This document shows positions 8,636 through 17,167 of a stretch of 64,000 nucleotides of DNA, one piece after another. The DNA lies in NCBI RefSeq assembly GCF_046054195.1, contig NZ_JBEQCS010000004.1, forward strand, positions 124,001 through 188,000, written 5' to 3'. This DNA is from Celerinatantimonas sp046054195 (GTDB taxonomy: Bacteria; Pseudomonadota; Gammaproteobacteria; Enterobacterales; Celerinatantimonadaceae). Both the position numbers and the translations under genes were made by a program. How positions within the stretch are numbered: position 1 is the first letter of the stretch; each line of letters starts with the position of its first letter. The notes under the pieces are model-generated. The model did not search any database and had not been told where the DNA came from. It saw only the letters and a list, made by a program, of their open reading frames with translations.

Positions 8636-9691
8636 GTGTGGATAAACCGCTATCGCTGGTGTATTCCGCTTTTGTGCTGTGTCTTGGTGGTTGCATCACT
8701 GTCTTTAGCACGATCATTTCTGTTTCCTATTGTTGCTTCGTGCTTATTAGCGCTGACGCTCTCCCCTCCGGTACGGCTGCTGATGCGATGGCATATTCCA
8801 AAGATCCTAGCCAGCGTCATTATGATCACTTTTAGCTCCAGCTTGGTTGTGGGTGCTGGTTACTTAACGACCCCGGCAATTACTCACTGGATTAAACAGG
8901 CCCCCATAAGCCTGGTAAAGATGCTCGATGAAGAGCAGGATTTAAAGGATACGATAAGCTCGATTAAGCAGACATCCAAGCAAGTATCTGATGCTGTAAG
9001 CCAGGTCATTAGCCAGTCAGACACACGCAGGCAAGTCCTCTACCAACAGCAAAACTGGCTGAATAAATTGCTGAGTGAGTTAAAAAGTAGCGTGACATTG
9101 CTGTTGCTCATTATGACGTTGACCCTGTTTTTACTGGTCAGTGGTGATGGCCTTATTTTTAATTTAATACGCCTGAGTCATAATCGTTTTCGGCGCCGTC
9201 AGTTGATTAACCTGTGGCGCAGACTCCCCGGAGAAGTCGGTCGATATTTGGGGGCAGCATTTCTTACCAACTTGGCAACAGGGCTGATTACCAGTGTAAT
9301 CCTTTGGTATTTAGATGTTCCAATGCCATGGATTTGGTTAGTGTTAGTCACCTTTGCCAGGTTTATTCCTTACATCGGCGTTGCTGCTGTCACCCTACTA
9401 ATTTTTGCAGTAGCCATTAGTGACTTTCACCATTTTTGGCTGGCTCTCACACCAGCGGCTATCTTTTTGGTTTTGACCACTATTATCGGCATGTTCGTTG
9501 ACCCATTGGTCCATGGCATGCGACTTAAAGTTAACCCGATTGTGGTATTTGTCTCAGTTATCTTTTGGGGATGGCTGTGGGGAATCGTCGGCGCAATCAT
9601 CGCAGTGCCTATGCTTACAGTGGCTCTGGTCGTGTCACAAAGCATGGGTTGGCACACTCTTACTCGAATTGTTACAACGAGGTCATCATGA
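8636..9691 (+). CDS. AI-2E (PerM/YdiK-type) family membrane protein
   Basis: About 351 residues, multi-pass membrane protein of the AI-2E exporter-like family. Two N-terminal hydrophobic helices are followed by a soluble stretch (residues about 85-145, ISLVKMLDEEQDLKDTISSI) and then a block of five or six helices with the family motif PYIGVAAVTLL and a late VDPLVHGMRLKVNPIVVF. The substrate is unknown; family members have been proposed to move AI-2 or to act as Na+/H+ antiporters. The start is uncertain. GTG 8636 has no ribosome site, whereas in-frame ATT 8597 lies 7 bases after GAGG. The stop overlaps the amidoligase start (ATGA). Confidence 0.85.
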   Translation: MWINRYRWCIPLLCCVLVVASLSLARSFLFPIVASCLLALTLSPPVRLLMRWHIPKILASVIMITFSSSLVVGAGYLTTPAITHWIKQAPISLVKMLDEEQDLKDTISSIKQTSKQVSDAVSQVISQSDTRRQVLYQQQNWLNKLLSELKSSVTLLLLIMTLTLFLLVSGDGLIFNLIRLSHNRFRRRQLINLWRRLPGEVGRYLGAAFLTNLATGLITSVILWYLDVPMPWIWLVLVTFARFIPYIGVAAVTLLIFAVAISDFHHFWLALTPAAIFLVLTTIIGMFVDPLVHGMRLKVNPIVVFVSVIFWGWLWGIVGAIIAVPMLTVALVVSQSMGWHTLTRIVTTRSS

Positions 9692-10683
9692 AAAGACATT
9701 TTTTTCAGCCCCAGCAAACTACCAATAGCCAAGGGCAACCCCGTCATGTTGGATTTGAGCTAGAATTTGCCGGGATTGATCTAAAAACAACCGGACAGGT
9801 TATTGCTCAAACATTTAATGGCGAACTACAGCTTATTTCCGAGGCTGAAGGCAAGATAAAAACCGATTTGGGCACATTCAAAATCGAAATCGATTGGCAA
9901 TTTGCCAAAACCACCGCTCGCGAACGCATTGCTCAGCGAGCTCAAGAGCTGGGGACGACCAAAGCTGACGACCCATTTATGCAGTGGATGGCAAAACTTG
10001 CAACTATTGTGGTACCAGTTGAAGTTGTTTGCCCGCCGATTGCGGTTAACGAGCTTGATAAATTACAACCAATGGTGGAATCACTCAGAAATAATGGCGC
10101 ATTGGGAACGGGTAAATCGTTAATTTACGCCTTTGGCGTGCACATTAATCCCGAACTTCCAAGCAACGATAGCAGCATGATTATTCGCTATCTAAAAAGC
10201 TTTGTATTAGCCCAGCATTGGTTAATCAAGCGCCATAAAGTTGACCTCATCCGCCGAGTCACACACTATATTAATGTCTACCCAGAACCATACAGTGAAC
10301 TGGTCATTGGTTATCAAGGCGATGAGCCGCTTTCACAAATAATTGATGATTACTTGGCGTTTAACCCAACTCGCAACCGGGCGCTAGATATGTTGCCTCT
10401 TTTCATGTATCTAGATGAGTCACGGATCCTTAGTAAATTAAACGATCCGCTCGTTAATGCGCGCCCTACGTTACATTACCGGCTCCCCAACTGTGAGATT
10501 GAGAAACCCGATTGGAATTTATCGCAAAGTTGGAATATCTGGTGCGTTGTTGAAGCGATTGCAGCTAATCCTGATTTATTGGCGCAGATGTCCCAAGACT
10601 GGATTGTTGATGACCGTCTGGCCAATCGTTATTCGGAGAAAGTATGGCAACAACTCGACAAAATCGACAACGACCTCTCATAG
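9688..10683 (+). CDS. Amidoligase family protein (Amidoligase_2)
   Basis: About 331 residues. RHVGFELEFAGIDL near the N-terminus is the GxExE metal-binding motif of the amidoligase branch of the glutamine-synthetase/COOH-NH2 ligase fold. FKIEIDWQFA and VPVEVVCPPI supply further conserved acidic positions, and GVHINPEL and HWLIKRHKVDL lie in the core. These enzymes are thought to use ATP to join an amine to a carboxylate, and the product is unknown. ATG 9688 has GAGG 5 bases upstream and overlaps the permease stop. It overlaps the next gene by 40 bases. A ligase paired with a hydrolase of the gamma-glutamyl class suggests making and trimming an isopeptide or small peptide. Confidence 0.85.
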   Translation: MKRHFFQPQQTTNSQGQPRHVGFELEFAGIDLKTTGQVIAQTFNGELQLISEAEGKIKTDLGTFKIEIDWQFAKTTARERIAQRAQELGTTKADDPFMQWMAKLATIVVPVEVVCPPIAVNELDKLQPMVESLRNNGALGTGKSLIYAFGVHINPELPSNDSSMIIRYLKSFVLAQHWLIKRHKVDLIRRVTHYINVYPEPYSELVIGYQGDEPLSQIIDDYLAFNPTRNRALDMLPLFMYLDESRILSKLNDPLVNARPTLHYRLPNCEIEKPDWNLSQSWNIWCVVEAIAANPDLLAQMSQDWIVDDRLANRYSEKVWQQLDKIDNDLS

Positions 10684-11345
10684 GCGTCACAGGCAACGCT
10701 AAATACTGGTCGCCATCATGGGTTGCATTGTCGAATATTTTGCGCTGTTGTGGCGCCAGAGCCAAACGAATTAGTGTTCGCCATAGTGCGAACATTAACC
10801 GTCTGGATGCGCTGATTATCAGCGGTGGCGATGATATTCATCCATCACTGTATGGCGAACAGGAGATGCCCAAAGCTAAATACGACCAGCCCCGAGATGA
10901 ACTTGAAATTCACTACATTCGCTATGCGCTTGAGCGGCATCTACCAATGCTTGGGATCTGTCGCGGCTATCAATTACTGAACGTTGTTTGTGGCGGAACA
11001 CTTTATGATGATATTCGACCAATGCGCCAAAAAACATCGAACTTCAATACCATCTTGCCACGCAAAACGGCGTATCTGGCCAAGCCTTCTCAACTTTATC
11101 AGCTAATGAATCAGCCTAAAATTCAAATCAATAGTCTGCATCATCAGGCAATTTGCCAAGTTGCACCTGAATTTAGTATTGCGGCAACCGATAAAGATAA
11201 ATTCATTCAAGCAATTGAACACATGAATCACCACACGATGCTCGGTGTACAGTGGCACCCAGAATATCTATTCTACCGGCACAGCCAGCGCCAGTTATTT
11301 CATTGGTTAATCGCTCAGGCGAAGTTATATCGTGGAGATCAATAA
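10644..11345 (+). CDS. Class I glutamine-amidotransferase-like hydrolase (peptidase C26, PuuD-like)
   Basis: 233 residues of the gamma-glutamyl-GABA hydrolase type. PLIGVTGNAKYWS opens it, then DALIISGGDDIHPSLYG. The nucleophile elbow is GICRGYQLLN with Cys106, and the His/Glu of the triad are in GVQWHPEYLF (His205, Glu207). Family enzymes cleave gamma-glutamyl amides. Its first 40 bases lie inside the end of the amidoligase gene, so the two are translationally linked. Ligase and amidotransferase-like peptidase pairs have been described as predicted metabolite-synthesis or protein-modification modules; the substrate here is open. Confidence 0.88.
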   Translation: MATTRQNRQRPLIGVTGNAKYWSPSWVALSNILRCCGARAKRISVRHSANINRLDALIISGGDDIHPSLYGEQEMPKAKYDQPRDELEIHYIRYALERHLPMLGICRGYQLLNVVCGGTLYDDIRPMRQKTSNFNTILPRKTAYLAKPSQLYQLMNQPKIQINSLHHQAICQVAPEFSIAATDKDKFIQAIEHMNHHTMLGVQWHPEYLFYRHSQRQLFHWLIAQAKLYRGDQ

Positions 11346-11353
11346 GACCAACT

Positions 11354-11791
11354 ATGCTTAGCTATCTCATTTTATTCGGCGCCTCTTTTCTCGCCGCAAC
11401 GATATTGCCGTTTTATTCAGAGGTTGTTCTTTATGCGATGCTCAACCAAGGACATAGCGCTGCACTTTTAGTGTTTGTTGCAGCGTTTGGCAACACATTA
11501 GGCTCAGTGGTGAACTGGTATTTAGGACTTTATATTCTACATTTTAAAAATAGACGCTGGTTTTATTTCAAAGAAAAACAGATTGATAAAATGCAGAGCT
11601 GGTTTAATCGTTATGGGCAATGGAGCTTATTATTTGCTTGGCTCCCAGTTGGCGGTGACGCTCTAACGCTGATTGCAGGTATTATGAAAGTTAAGATAGT
11701 AAACTTTCTAATTTTAGTCGGAATTGGTAAAACATTGCGTTATGTTGGTGTTGTCTATTTAGCTCATCTGACTCAAGGTTGGTTTTCTTAA
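11354..11791 (+). CDS. yqaA: YqaA-like membrane protein (DedA/SNARE-associated family)
   Basis: About 145 residues from ATG 11354, which starts MLSYLILFGASFLAATILPFYS. The longer frame from 11252 runs inside the previous gene and is not supported. The length matches E. coli YqaA (142 aa). Family signatures are the acidic/Pro first loop (LPFYSEVVLYAML), the glycine-rich GNTLGSVVNWYLG, and AWLPVGGDALTLIAGIMKV. DedA-type proteins contribute to membrane homeostasis and lipid-carrier flipping. Fourth gene of the permease-amidoligase-hydrolase operon, 8 bases after the hydrolase stop, suggesting the pathway has a membrane end point. Confidence 0.88.
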   Translation: MLSYLILFGASFLAATILPFYSEVVLYAMLNQGHSAALLVFVAAFGNTLGSVVNWYLGLYILHFKNRRWFYFKEKQIDKMQSWFNRYGQWSLLFAWLPVGGDALTLIAGIMKVKIVNFLILVGIGKTLRYVGVVYLAHLTQGWFS

Positions 11792-11810
11792 ATGGCTTAA
11801 GCCAGATGAG
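11763..11810. other. Inverted repeat at the yqaA / MFS convergent junction
   Basis: CTCATCTG (11763-11770) and CAGATGAG (11803-11810) form a perfect 8-bp inverted repeat spanning the yqaA stop, and the palindrome TGGCTTAAGCCA lies inside it. It could end transcription from either side, but there is no strong T-run. Confidence 0.35.
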
Positions 11811-11822
11811 TAAATTATCGAT

Positions 11823-13127
11823 TTAAACTTCGGGCAACTTAGTTGCCAGCAGTGCCCCTAAAAAGCCCATTAGTGCAAGCACCGCCAAGATTCCCCCTAA
11901 ACCTATCAGCGGTTGCAATAAACTAATAAACCCAGTAAAGAGCAAAATCGCACCAATTAAGGTATTGCTCACCGATACATAATCAGTTCGCTTGTTGCCT
12001 TTACCCAAATTTACCAGATAAGTTTTACGCCCCAATCGTACCCCTTGATGCGCGATTGTAAGCAAGAAATAGGCACCAGGAATGAGCCATGCGCCATAGC
12101 GAGTAATCAAACCGCTACCAACAGAAATAGCAATCAACGCCCCTAAAACCGCACTGACTAAAGAAGCGATAATCATCACTTTACGACTCGAGAGATCTGC
12201 AAACCATCCCCAAAAAGGACCAGAAACTAGTTCAGCAACACCACCAGCAACTAAGAAAAATGACAGTTGCAATAAAGTTGACTGTCCTTGCTGCTGAGCA
12301 ATCGCCACATAATAAGGTGCACTTAAAGCTGAACAAAGCATCAGAGCACGAGCCAGAACAAAATAACCAAACGGTTTATCTTTAAAAAGCAGTGATAACC
12401 GCTTAAATGCTAACCAGAAACCATTTCGGCCACCATCAACTGCGCCAGGCTCTTCAATGATACGGCTATAAATAAGCGCACCTAAAGTCCAACAGACTGC
12501 CGCTAAGACAAATGCTAACGTATAAACGGTTAGGCTATGCTGCTGAGCAACATCAAGACTAATTGCCACAGCGACAATCACCGTAACCAACCCTGCGCCA
12601 CTGGTGGCAAAACCACTGATGCGACCCCGGCGTTTTTTCTCGACCGTTTTGCCGAGCACATCTTTAAAGGCAACCGAGTTGAGCCCTCGGGAAAGACTAA
12701 AAATGCTCAAAAACAAAATAATTAGCCATCCAGCAACCATGCCATGACTAAAATGAATCGTCAGTGCAACCGCCACCATCGACAAACTCATCAGCAGACT
12801 ACCGACGACCCAAACGTTGTGCCGCACGGCCAATCTTCTGACAAAACTGGCAATAATAAGCTGGGGTAACATTGAACCGGATTCACGAATAGGAACAAGC
12901 CATCCTAGAAACACTGCCGGGACACCAAGTGATTGCATCACCCAAGGCAAAGTGATTTTAGGATTCATTAATGCATCGCCACTTTTGCTTAAAAATTGAG
13001 CGAGAAGGATTTTAAAGAAATTTCCAGCAACAATCTTACATTGTGAATCATCTATATCTTTGCAGGCTCTGGCATCCTCTTCACTGCCGATTTTTTCGTA
13101 AAGCGTTTGTGATACTTTCTCAGCCAT
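11823..13127 (-). CDS. Major facilitator superfamily transporter
   Basis: 434 residues with about twelve hydrophobic segments. A cytoplasmic N-terminal leader of about 35 residues (MAEKVSQTLYEKIGSEEDARACKDIDD) is unusual in carrying two Cys. Charged loops of MFS type are seen after TM2 (FVRRLAVRHNVW) and in the middle (LGKTVEKKRRGRISGF; RLSLLFKDKPFGY). The segment GWLVPIRESGSMLPQL is distinctive. Substrate not inferable. It stands alone, converges with yqaA, and its ATG at 13127 is preceded by GGAGG. Confidence 0.85.
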   Translation of the reverse strand: MAEKVSQTLYEKIGSEEDARACKDIDDSQCKIVAGNFFKILLAQFLSKSGDALMNPKITLPWVMQSLGVPAVFLGWLVPIRESGSMLPQLIIASFVRRLAVRHNVWVVGSLLMSLSMVAVALTIHFSHGMVAGWLIILFLSIFSLSRGLNSVAFKDVLGKTVEKKRRGRISGFATSGAGLVTVIVAVAISLDVAQQHSLTVYTLAFVLAAVCWTLGALIYSRIIEEPGAVDGGRNGFWLAFKRLSLLFKDKPFGYFVLARALMLCSALSAPYYVAIAQQQGQSTLLQLSFFLVAGGVAELVSGPFWGWFADLSSRKVMIIASLVSAVLGALIAISVGSGLITRYGAWLIPGAYFLLTIAHQGVRLGRKTYLVNLGKGNKRTDYVSVSNTLIGAILLFTGFISLLQPLIGLGGILAVLALMGFLGALLATKLPEV

Positions 13128-13224
13128 TAAACCTCCATAAAATTAAGATTGTCTTTATATACCAACATGCTGTCAGTCATTTGACAAGTATTCAAAAACA
13201 TATAGATAGAACAATGAGATAACA

Positions 13225-13247
13225 GCGCAGCTAAGAATAAGCTGCGC
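13225..13247 (-). terminator. Terminator hairpin after menI
   Basis: GCGCAGCT (13225-13232) / AGCTGCGC (13240-13247), a perfect 8-bp stem with a 7-base loop, 8 bases after the menI stop on the minus strand. The following sequence (TGTTATC) is only moderately T-rich. Confidence 0.6.
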
Positions 13248-13254
13248 GGAAAGT

Positions 13255-13686
13255 TTATTTAGGTCGCCGAACAATCACACTATGACGGGCACTACAAATT
13301 AGTCGATGAGGATGCGCTTGGTCATGAATATCAATCTGCCATAGCTGCAACAGTCCCCCCAATCGAATCGGTGTGGCTTTGGCAACCACACAGCCCTCTT
13401 TCATCGGTTGGAGATGATTGGCACTAATTTCAGAGCCTAAAATATGACACCCATCCGGACAGGCAAAAAAACCAGCGACACTGCCGACAGTTTCTGCCAG
13501 AGCTGCACTGGCACCGCCATGAAGTAAACCGACCGGTTGGCGCACGGCATTGGTGACCGGCATAGTCGCGCATAGATAATTATCCCCAAATTCGCTAAAG
13601 CGAGTCTGAGTTGCTTCTAACATCGTCCCTGGGATGAGCGCATTTAAGCGCTCCAAGCTTATCTCTTTTTGCCAAATCTGACTCAC
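13255..13686 (-). CDS. menI: Hotdog-fold acyl-CoA thioesterase, YdiI/MenI family
   Basis: 143 residues, close to E. coli MenI (136 aa), which hydrolyses 1,4-dihydroxy-2-naphthoyl-CoA in menaquinone synthesis and is also promiscuous. Family motif VGLLHGGASAALAETVGSVAG (residues about 52-72) carries the catalytic Glu. GTG start at 13686 directly abuts the ydiJ stop, with AAGGAG 5 bases upstream. The ydiJ-ydiI order matches E. coli. Whether it acts mainly on DHNA-CoA here depends on a men pathway that is not in the window. Confidence 0.85.
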   Translation of the reverse strand: MSQIWQKEISLERLNALIPGTMLEATQTRFSEFGDNYLCATMPVTNAVRQPVGLLHGGASAALAETVGSVAGFFACPDGCHILGSEISANHLQPMKEGCVVAKATPIRLGGLLQLWQIDIHDQAHPHRLICSARHSVIVRRPK

Positions 13687-16600
13687 TTAAACTCCTTGGA
13701 CAACATGTAATAATGCCTGAACAGGATGCAGTAACTTGACGCCATCAAAGCGTTTAACTTGGCTACGGCACGAATACCCGGTTGCCAAACACTGCTCCTT
13801 AGGTAGAAATTCTAGCGTTTTCTGCCAGCTCATGGCATAAATTTCTTTTGAGGTTTCTAACTGAGAGGCATCATGCCCATAGGTACCAGCCATTCCACAG
13901 CACCCAACTGACTGGACTTCACACGCAGCGCCAAAGTGGTTAAATATTTTAGCCCAAATGCCATCAGAGCCTGGCAGCAACGCTTTTTCCGTGCAGTGGC
14001 CTAACAGATAAAATGGCGCCCGTTCACTTTTAGGGTAAGCTTCAATGGCTTCTAAGGTTTGAGAAAGCCACTCTTGAGCCAGTAGAACATTAAAGTTGCC
14101 GCGCTCATCTTTGAGGGTCGTTTTATATTCATCGCGATAACATAAAACCATCGCCGGATCGACACCTGCCATGGCGATATCAAGGTTGGCAACTTTATTT
14201 AAAAACTCAGCACTTGTGCGAGCGGTTTTCTCAAACTGAGCTAAAAATCCTTTAATATGCTGTGCTTTGCCATTGGGTTTAAACGGAACTAAGACCGGAT
14301 GATATCCCAATGCTGCCACCAATTTTACAAAATCCGCCACCACATCTGCTTCATAAAAGCTGGTAAACGGGTCTTGCACAATCAGCAATGTTTTCGCTTT
14401 TTGCGCTTGGCTGAGCTTTTTTAATGCGCTCAAATCGAACTCAGTTTGAAGCGACTTAGGAACTCGTTTTTGCAATGGTGGATAACTGAGCTTAGGTACG
14501 TTCACCATACCGACCATTTGCCGAGTCATCTTTTGTGACATTTTCGATGAGATAGCCCAGTTCATCAAACGCGGAGCTTTAGCCATTAACGGCAGATAAC
14601 TCTCCACATATCCGACCATATAATCTTTTAATGGCCGCAAGTAACGACTGTGGTAGAGGAACAAAAAGCGGCTACGAAATTGCGGAACATCCACCTGAAT
14701 CGGACAACCTGTGGCGCAGGCTTTACAAGCCAAGCAGGTCTGCATTGCGTCCATCACTTCGTGGCTAAAATCATATTCACCATGGCGTTTTGCCAAAGAA
14801 TGACGAACTTTTGCCAGCCAATGATCAGCGCCCTTTTTACCGTGAAGCGCTTGTTGCTCTATCTCACTTGGGTCAATTCCCATCTGTGAGAACTGGCGCA
14901 GCCACTCGCGCATTAAGCCCGCTCGCCCTTTTGGTGAAAAGCGCCGGTCATAACTTACTTTAAACGACGGACACATGGGCGAGCTAGTGGCATAGTTAAA
15001 GCACAAGCCGTTGCCATTACAATCCATCACAGAGCGAAAACTGTCTCGAACATTCACTGGAATCTGCCTGTCCAGTGCACCTCGTTTAACACTATCAACT
15101 GAAACGAGTGACTCGTCGCTATCAATTGGCGTACAAATTTTGCCAGGGTTGAGCTGATTATGAGGGTCAAAGGCTGCTTTAATCTTTCTCAGTTCTAAAA
15201 ATAGCTGTTCACCAAAAAACGCGGGGCTATATTCAGAGCGAAATCCTTTGCCATGTTCGCCCCACATTAAACCGCCATATTTAGCAGTTAATGCCACAAC
15301 CTGATCCGAAACTGAACGCATCACTTTTTCCTGCTCAGGATCGCATAAATCGAGAGCAGGCCGAACATGTAAAACCCCCGCATCAACATGGCCGAACATC
15401 CCATATTGAAGATCGTGCGAATCAAGCAAAGAGCGAAATTCCATAATATAATCAGCAAGATTATGGGGTGGAACACAGGTATCTTCAGTAAACGGAACAG
15501 GCTTTTGTCGCCCTTTGGTATTGCCCAATAAACCTACCGCTTTTTTACGCATAGCATAGATTTGGTTAATACTTGCTAAATCGTCGCACAGCTGATATCC
15601 CAAAATGGTGTTTTCTTGTTGGGCTTTATCGAGTTTAGCGCAAAGAGCATTCACTTTTGCTTGCTGCGCCTGATAATCATTGCCAGCAAATTCGACAATA
15701 TTAATCCCATCCATTGGCTGGTCATCAACTTGTTCAAAAAGATGATGGACGCTGTGCCAGATAATATCTTCGCGAGCGAGATTGAGAACTTTCGAGTCAA
15801 CGGTTTCAACAGAAAGTGCCTGCGCTTCAACTAATGCGGGCGCATGGCGCAACGCAGCTTCAAATGAGGCATATTTGATATTCACTAACGTGCGATATTG
15901 TGGAATTGGCGTTAAATCGAGTTTAGCTTCGCAAATAAATGCCAGCGATCCTTCACTGCCGCACAACAATCGAGTTAAATCTATTTCATCGCGCTCAACG
16001 TCATAAGCATGCTTTAAGTCATAACCGGTAAGAAAACGGTTAAGAGGCGGAAATTTTTCATCGATCAATGGCCGATTATCAATACACACTTCGGCGACGG
16101 TGCGCAGCATGACATTATCACTTTGACGCGCCACATCAGATGCAATCGGCCCTGTTGTAAGACGCTCACCATCCATCGTTACCGCGGTAAGCTCCAACAC
16201 ATGGTCACTGGTTTTACCGTATTGTAATGAACCCTGACCAGAAGCATCAGTATTGACCATTCCGCCAAGCGTTGCGCGGTTACTCGTGGATAAGTCTGGC
16301 GCGAAAAACAAACCATGCTCTTTGAGCAACTCGTTCAGCGCATCTTTGACCATCCCGGTTTGCACTTTTACCCAGCGCTGCTCAACATTAAGCTCAACGA
16401 GTTGATTCATATGCCGCGATAAATCGACAACCACACCATCGGTAAGCGACTGTCCATTAGTGCCTGTCCCGCCACCACGAGGGGTTAGCCGCACCGCTTG
16501 CATTGCCGGGTCATGGGCCAGGCGAGTGGCTATTTGAATATCATCAATAGCTTTGGGGAAAATGACAGCCTGCGGCAAAAGCTGATAAACCGAGTTATCA

Positions 16601-16728
16601 GTTGCCACCGCAAGACGGCTCGAATAGCGAGTTTCAATTTCACCGCTAAAACCATTTTGTTTAAGCTGCTCAAGATAATTTTGATAATTTGCCGCCAGAG
16701 GAGGCGTTTCGGACAATCTAGGAATCAT
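13687..16728 (-). CDS. ydiJ: YdiJ: FAD-linked oxidase with iron-sulfur and CCG domains (D-2-hydroxyglutarate dehydrogenase type)
   Basis: 1013 residues, matching E. coli YdiJ (1018 aa), reported as a D-2-hydroxyglutarate dehydrogenase. Domain order: FAD_binding_4 (about 45-270, with TPRGGGTGTNGQSL and TLGGMVNTDASGQGS), FAD-oxidase C-terminal domain (to about 545, GMFGHVDAGVLHVRP), ferredoxin-like segment with CLACKACATGCPIQVDVP (about 665-685), and a C-terminal CCG-type region (LLGHCTEKALLPG; VGCCGMAGTYG). Other Cys in MDCNGNGLCFNYATSSPMCPS may ligate the cluster. A soluble or peripheral flavoprotein passing electrons to an unknown acceptor. Co-transcribed with menI. Confidence 0.93.
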   Translation of the reverse strand: MIPRLSETPPLAANYQNYLEQLKQNGFSGEIETRYSSRLAVATDNSVYQLLPQAVIFPKAIDDIQIATRLAHDPAMQAVRLTPRGGGTGTNGQSLTDGVVVDLSRHMNQLVELNVEQRWVKVQTGMVKDALNELLKEHGLFFAPDLSTSNRATLGGMVNTDASGQGSLQYGKTSDHVLELTAVTMDGERLTTGPIASDVARQSDNVMLRTVAEVCIDNRPLIDEKFPPLNRFLTGYDLKHAYDVERDEIDLTRLLCGSEGSLAFICEAKLDLTPIPQYRTLVNIKYASFEAALRHAPALVEAQALSVETVDSKVLNLAREDIIWHSVHHLFEQVDDQPMDGINIVEFAGNDYQAQQAKVNALCAKLDKAQQENTILGYQLCDDLASINQIYAMRKKAVGLLGNTKGRQKPVPFTEDTCVPPHNLADYIMEFRSLLDSHDLQYGMFGHVDAGVLHVRPALDLCDPEQEKVMRSVSDQVVALTAKYGGLMWGEHGKGFRSEYSPAFFGEQLFLELRKIKAAFDPHNQLNPGKICTPIDSDESLVSVDSVKRGALDRQIPVNVRDSFRSVMDCNGNGLCFNYATSSPMCPSFKVSYDRRFSPKGRAGLMREWLRQFSQMGIDPSEIEQQALHGKKGADHWLAKVRHSLAKRHGEYDFSHEVMDAMQTCLACKACATGCPIQVDVPQFRSRFLFLYHSRYLRPLKDYMVGYVESYLPLMAKAPRLMNWAISSKMSQKMTRQMVGMVNVPKLSYPPLQKRVPKSLQTEFDLSALKKLSQAQKAKTLLIVQDPFTSFYEADVVADFVKLVAALGYHPVLVPFKPNGKAQHIKGFLAQFEKTARTSAEFLNKVANLDIAMAGVDPAMVLCYRDEYKTTLKDERGNFNVLLAQEWLSQTLEAIEAYPKSERAPFYLLGHCTEKALLPGSDGIWAKIFNHFGAACEVQSVGCCGMAGTYGHDASQLETSKEIYAMSWQKTLEFLPKEQCLATGYSCRSQVKRFDGVKLLHPVQALLHVVQGV

Positions 16729-16949
16729 AGTAAATGTGCCGCACGAGACGATTTTAGTTATAAACAGATGTTGTGTTGCGTGTAATAAAAACGCTTTATT
16801 ATTTGCTCAAGACACCAATATAACTTAAGTAAACAAAACAAGATAATAAACATCTCAGGGCTTTTAATAAGGCTTAGTTATATCGCTGCAATAAGCTTTA
16901 AAAATCATCGGCTAATGATAATTTAGAGAATCAGTATACCATGAAAAAA

Positions 16950-16974
16950 GCCCCTGTCTTGTAAAGACAGGGGC
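16950..16974 (-). terminator. Strong rho-independent terminator after the 42-residue basic protein gene
   Basis: GCCCCTGTCTT (16950-16960) / AAGACAGGGGC (16964-16974), an 11-bp perfect stem with a 3-base loop. On the minus strand it is followed by six T (16949-16944). On the plus strand a short CAAAAAT follows, so termination is mainly for the minus strand. Confidence 0.92.
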
Positions 16975-16992
16975 AAAAATAATAAGGGCAAA

Positions 16993-17121
16993 TTAGCGGC
17001 GCATCCGGCGTCGGCTCTGGGTAAGCCGATGGCGACGTTTAGCTGCACGCTTACGTTCATCTCTGTTATGTTCTAAATAAAAGAACGTATCATCATTGTC
17101 TGGCAGATTCTTCCAAAGCAT
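16993..17121 (-). CDS. Small basic protein of 42 residues, unknown function
   Basis: ATG at 17121 gives a 42-residue protein that begins MLWKNLPDNDDTFFYLEHN and ends with a strongly basic tail (DERKRAAKRRHRLTQSRRRM, then RR). The tail suggests nucleic-acid or ribosome contact. Support for it being real: a near-perfect GGGAGG lies 6 bases before the ATG, and a strong terminator follows 18 bases after the stop. It begins 46 bases after btuD on the same strand, so it may be the last gene of astE-btuC-btuD or have its own promoter. I do not recognise the family. Overlapping hairpins cover its ribosome site. Confidence 0.7.
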   Translation of the reverse strand: MLWKNLPDNDDTFFYLEHNRDERKRAAKRRHRLTQSRRRMRR

Positions 17122-17122
17122 C

Positions 17123-17149
17123 AGTTGCCTCCCGTGCAACTTTTAGTTG
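17123..17149 (-). promoter_or_regulatory. Mutually exclusive hairpins over a ribosome-binding site
   Basis: On the minus strand, CAACT (17149-17145), AGTTG(C) (17141-17136) and GCAACT (17128-17123) lie in a row. The middle arm can pair with the first (loop AAA) or with the third. The second pairing puts the GGGAGG ribosome site of the 42-residue gene in a 7-base loop whose last G is in the stem. This could be a simple translational switch, or chance. Confidence 0.4.
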
Positions 17150-17167
17150 GACCGACAAGACGGGAAC

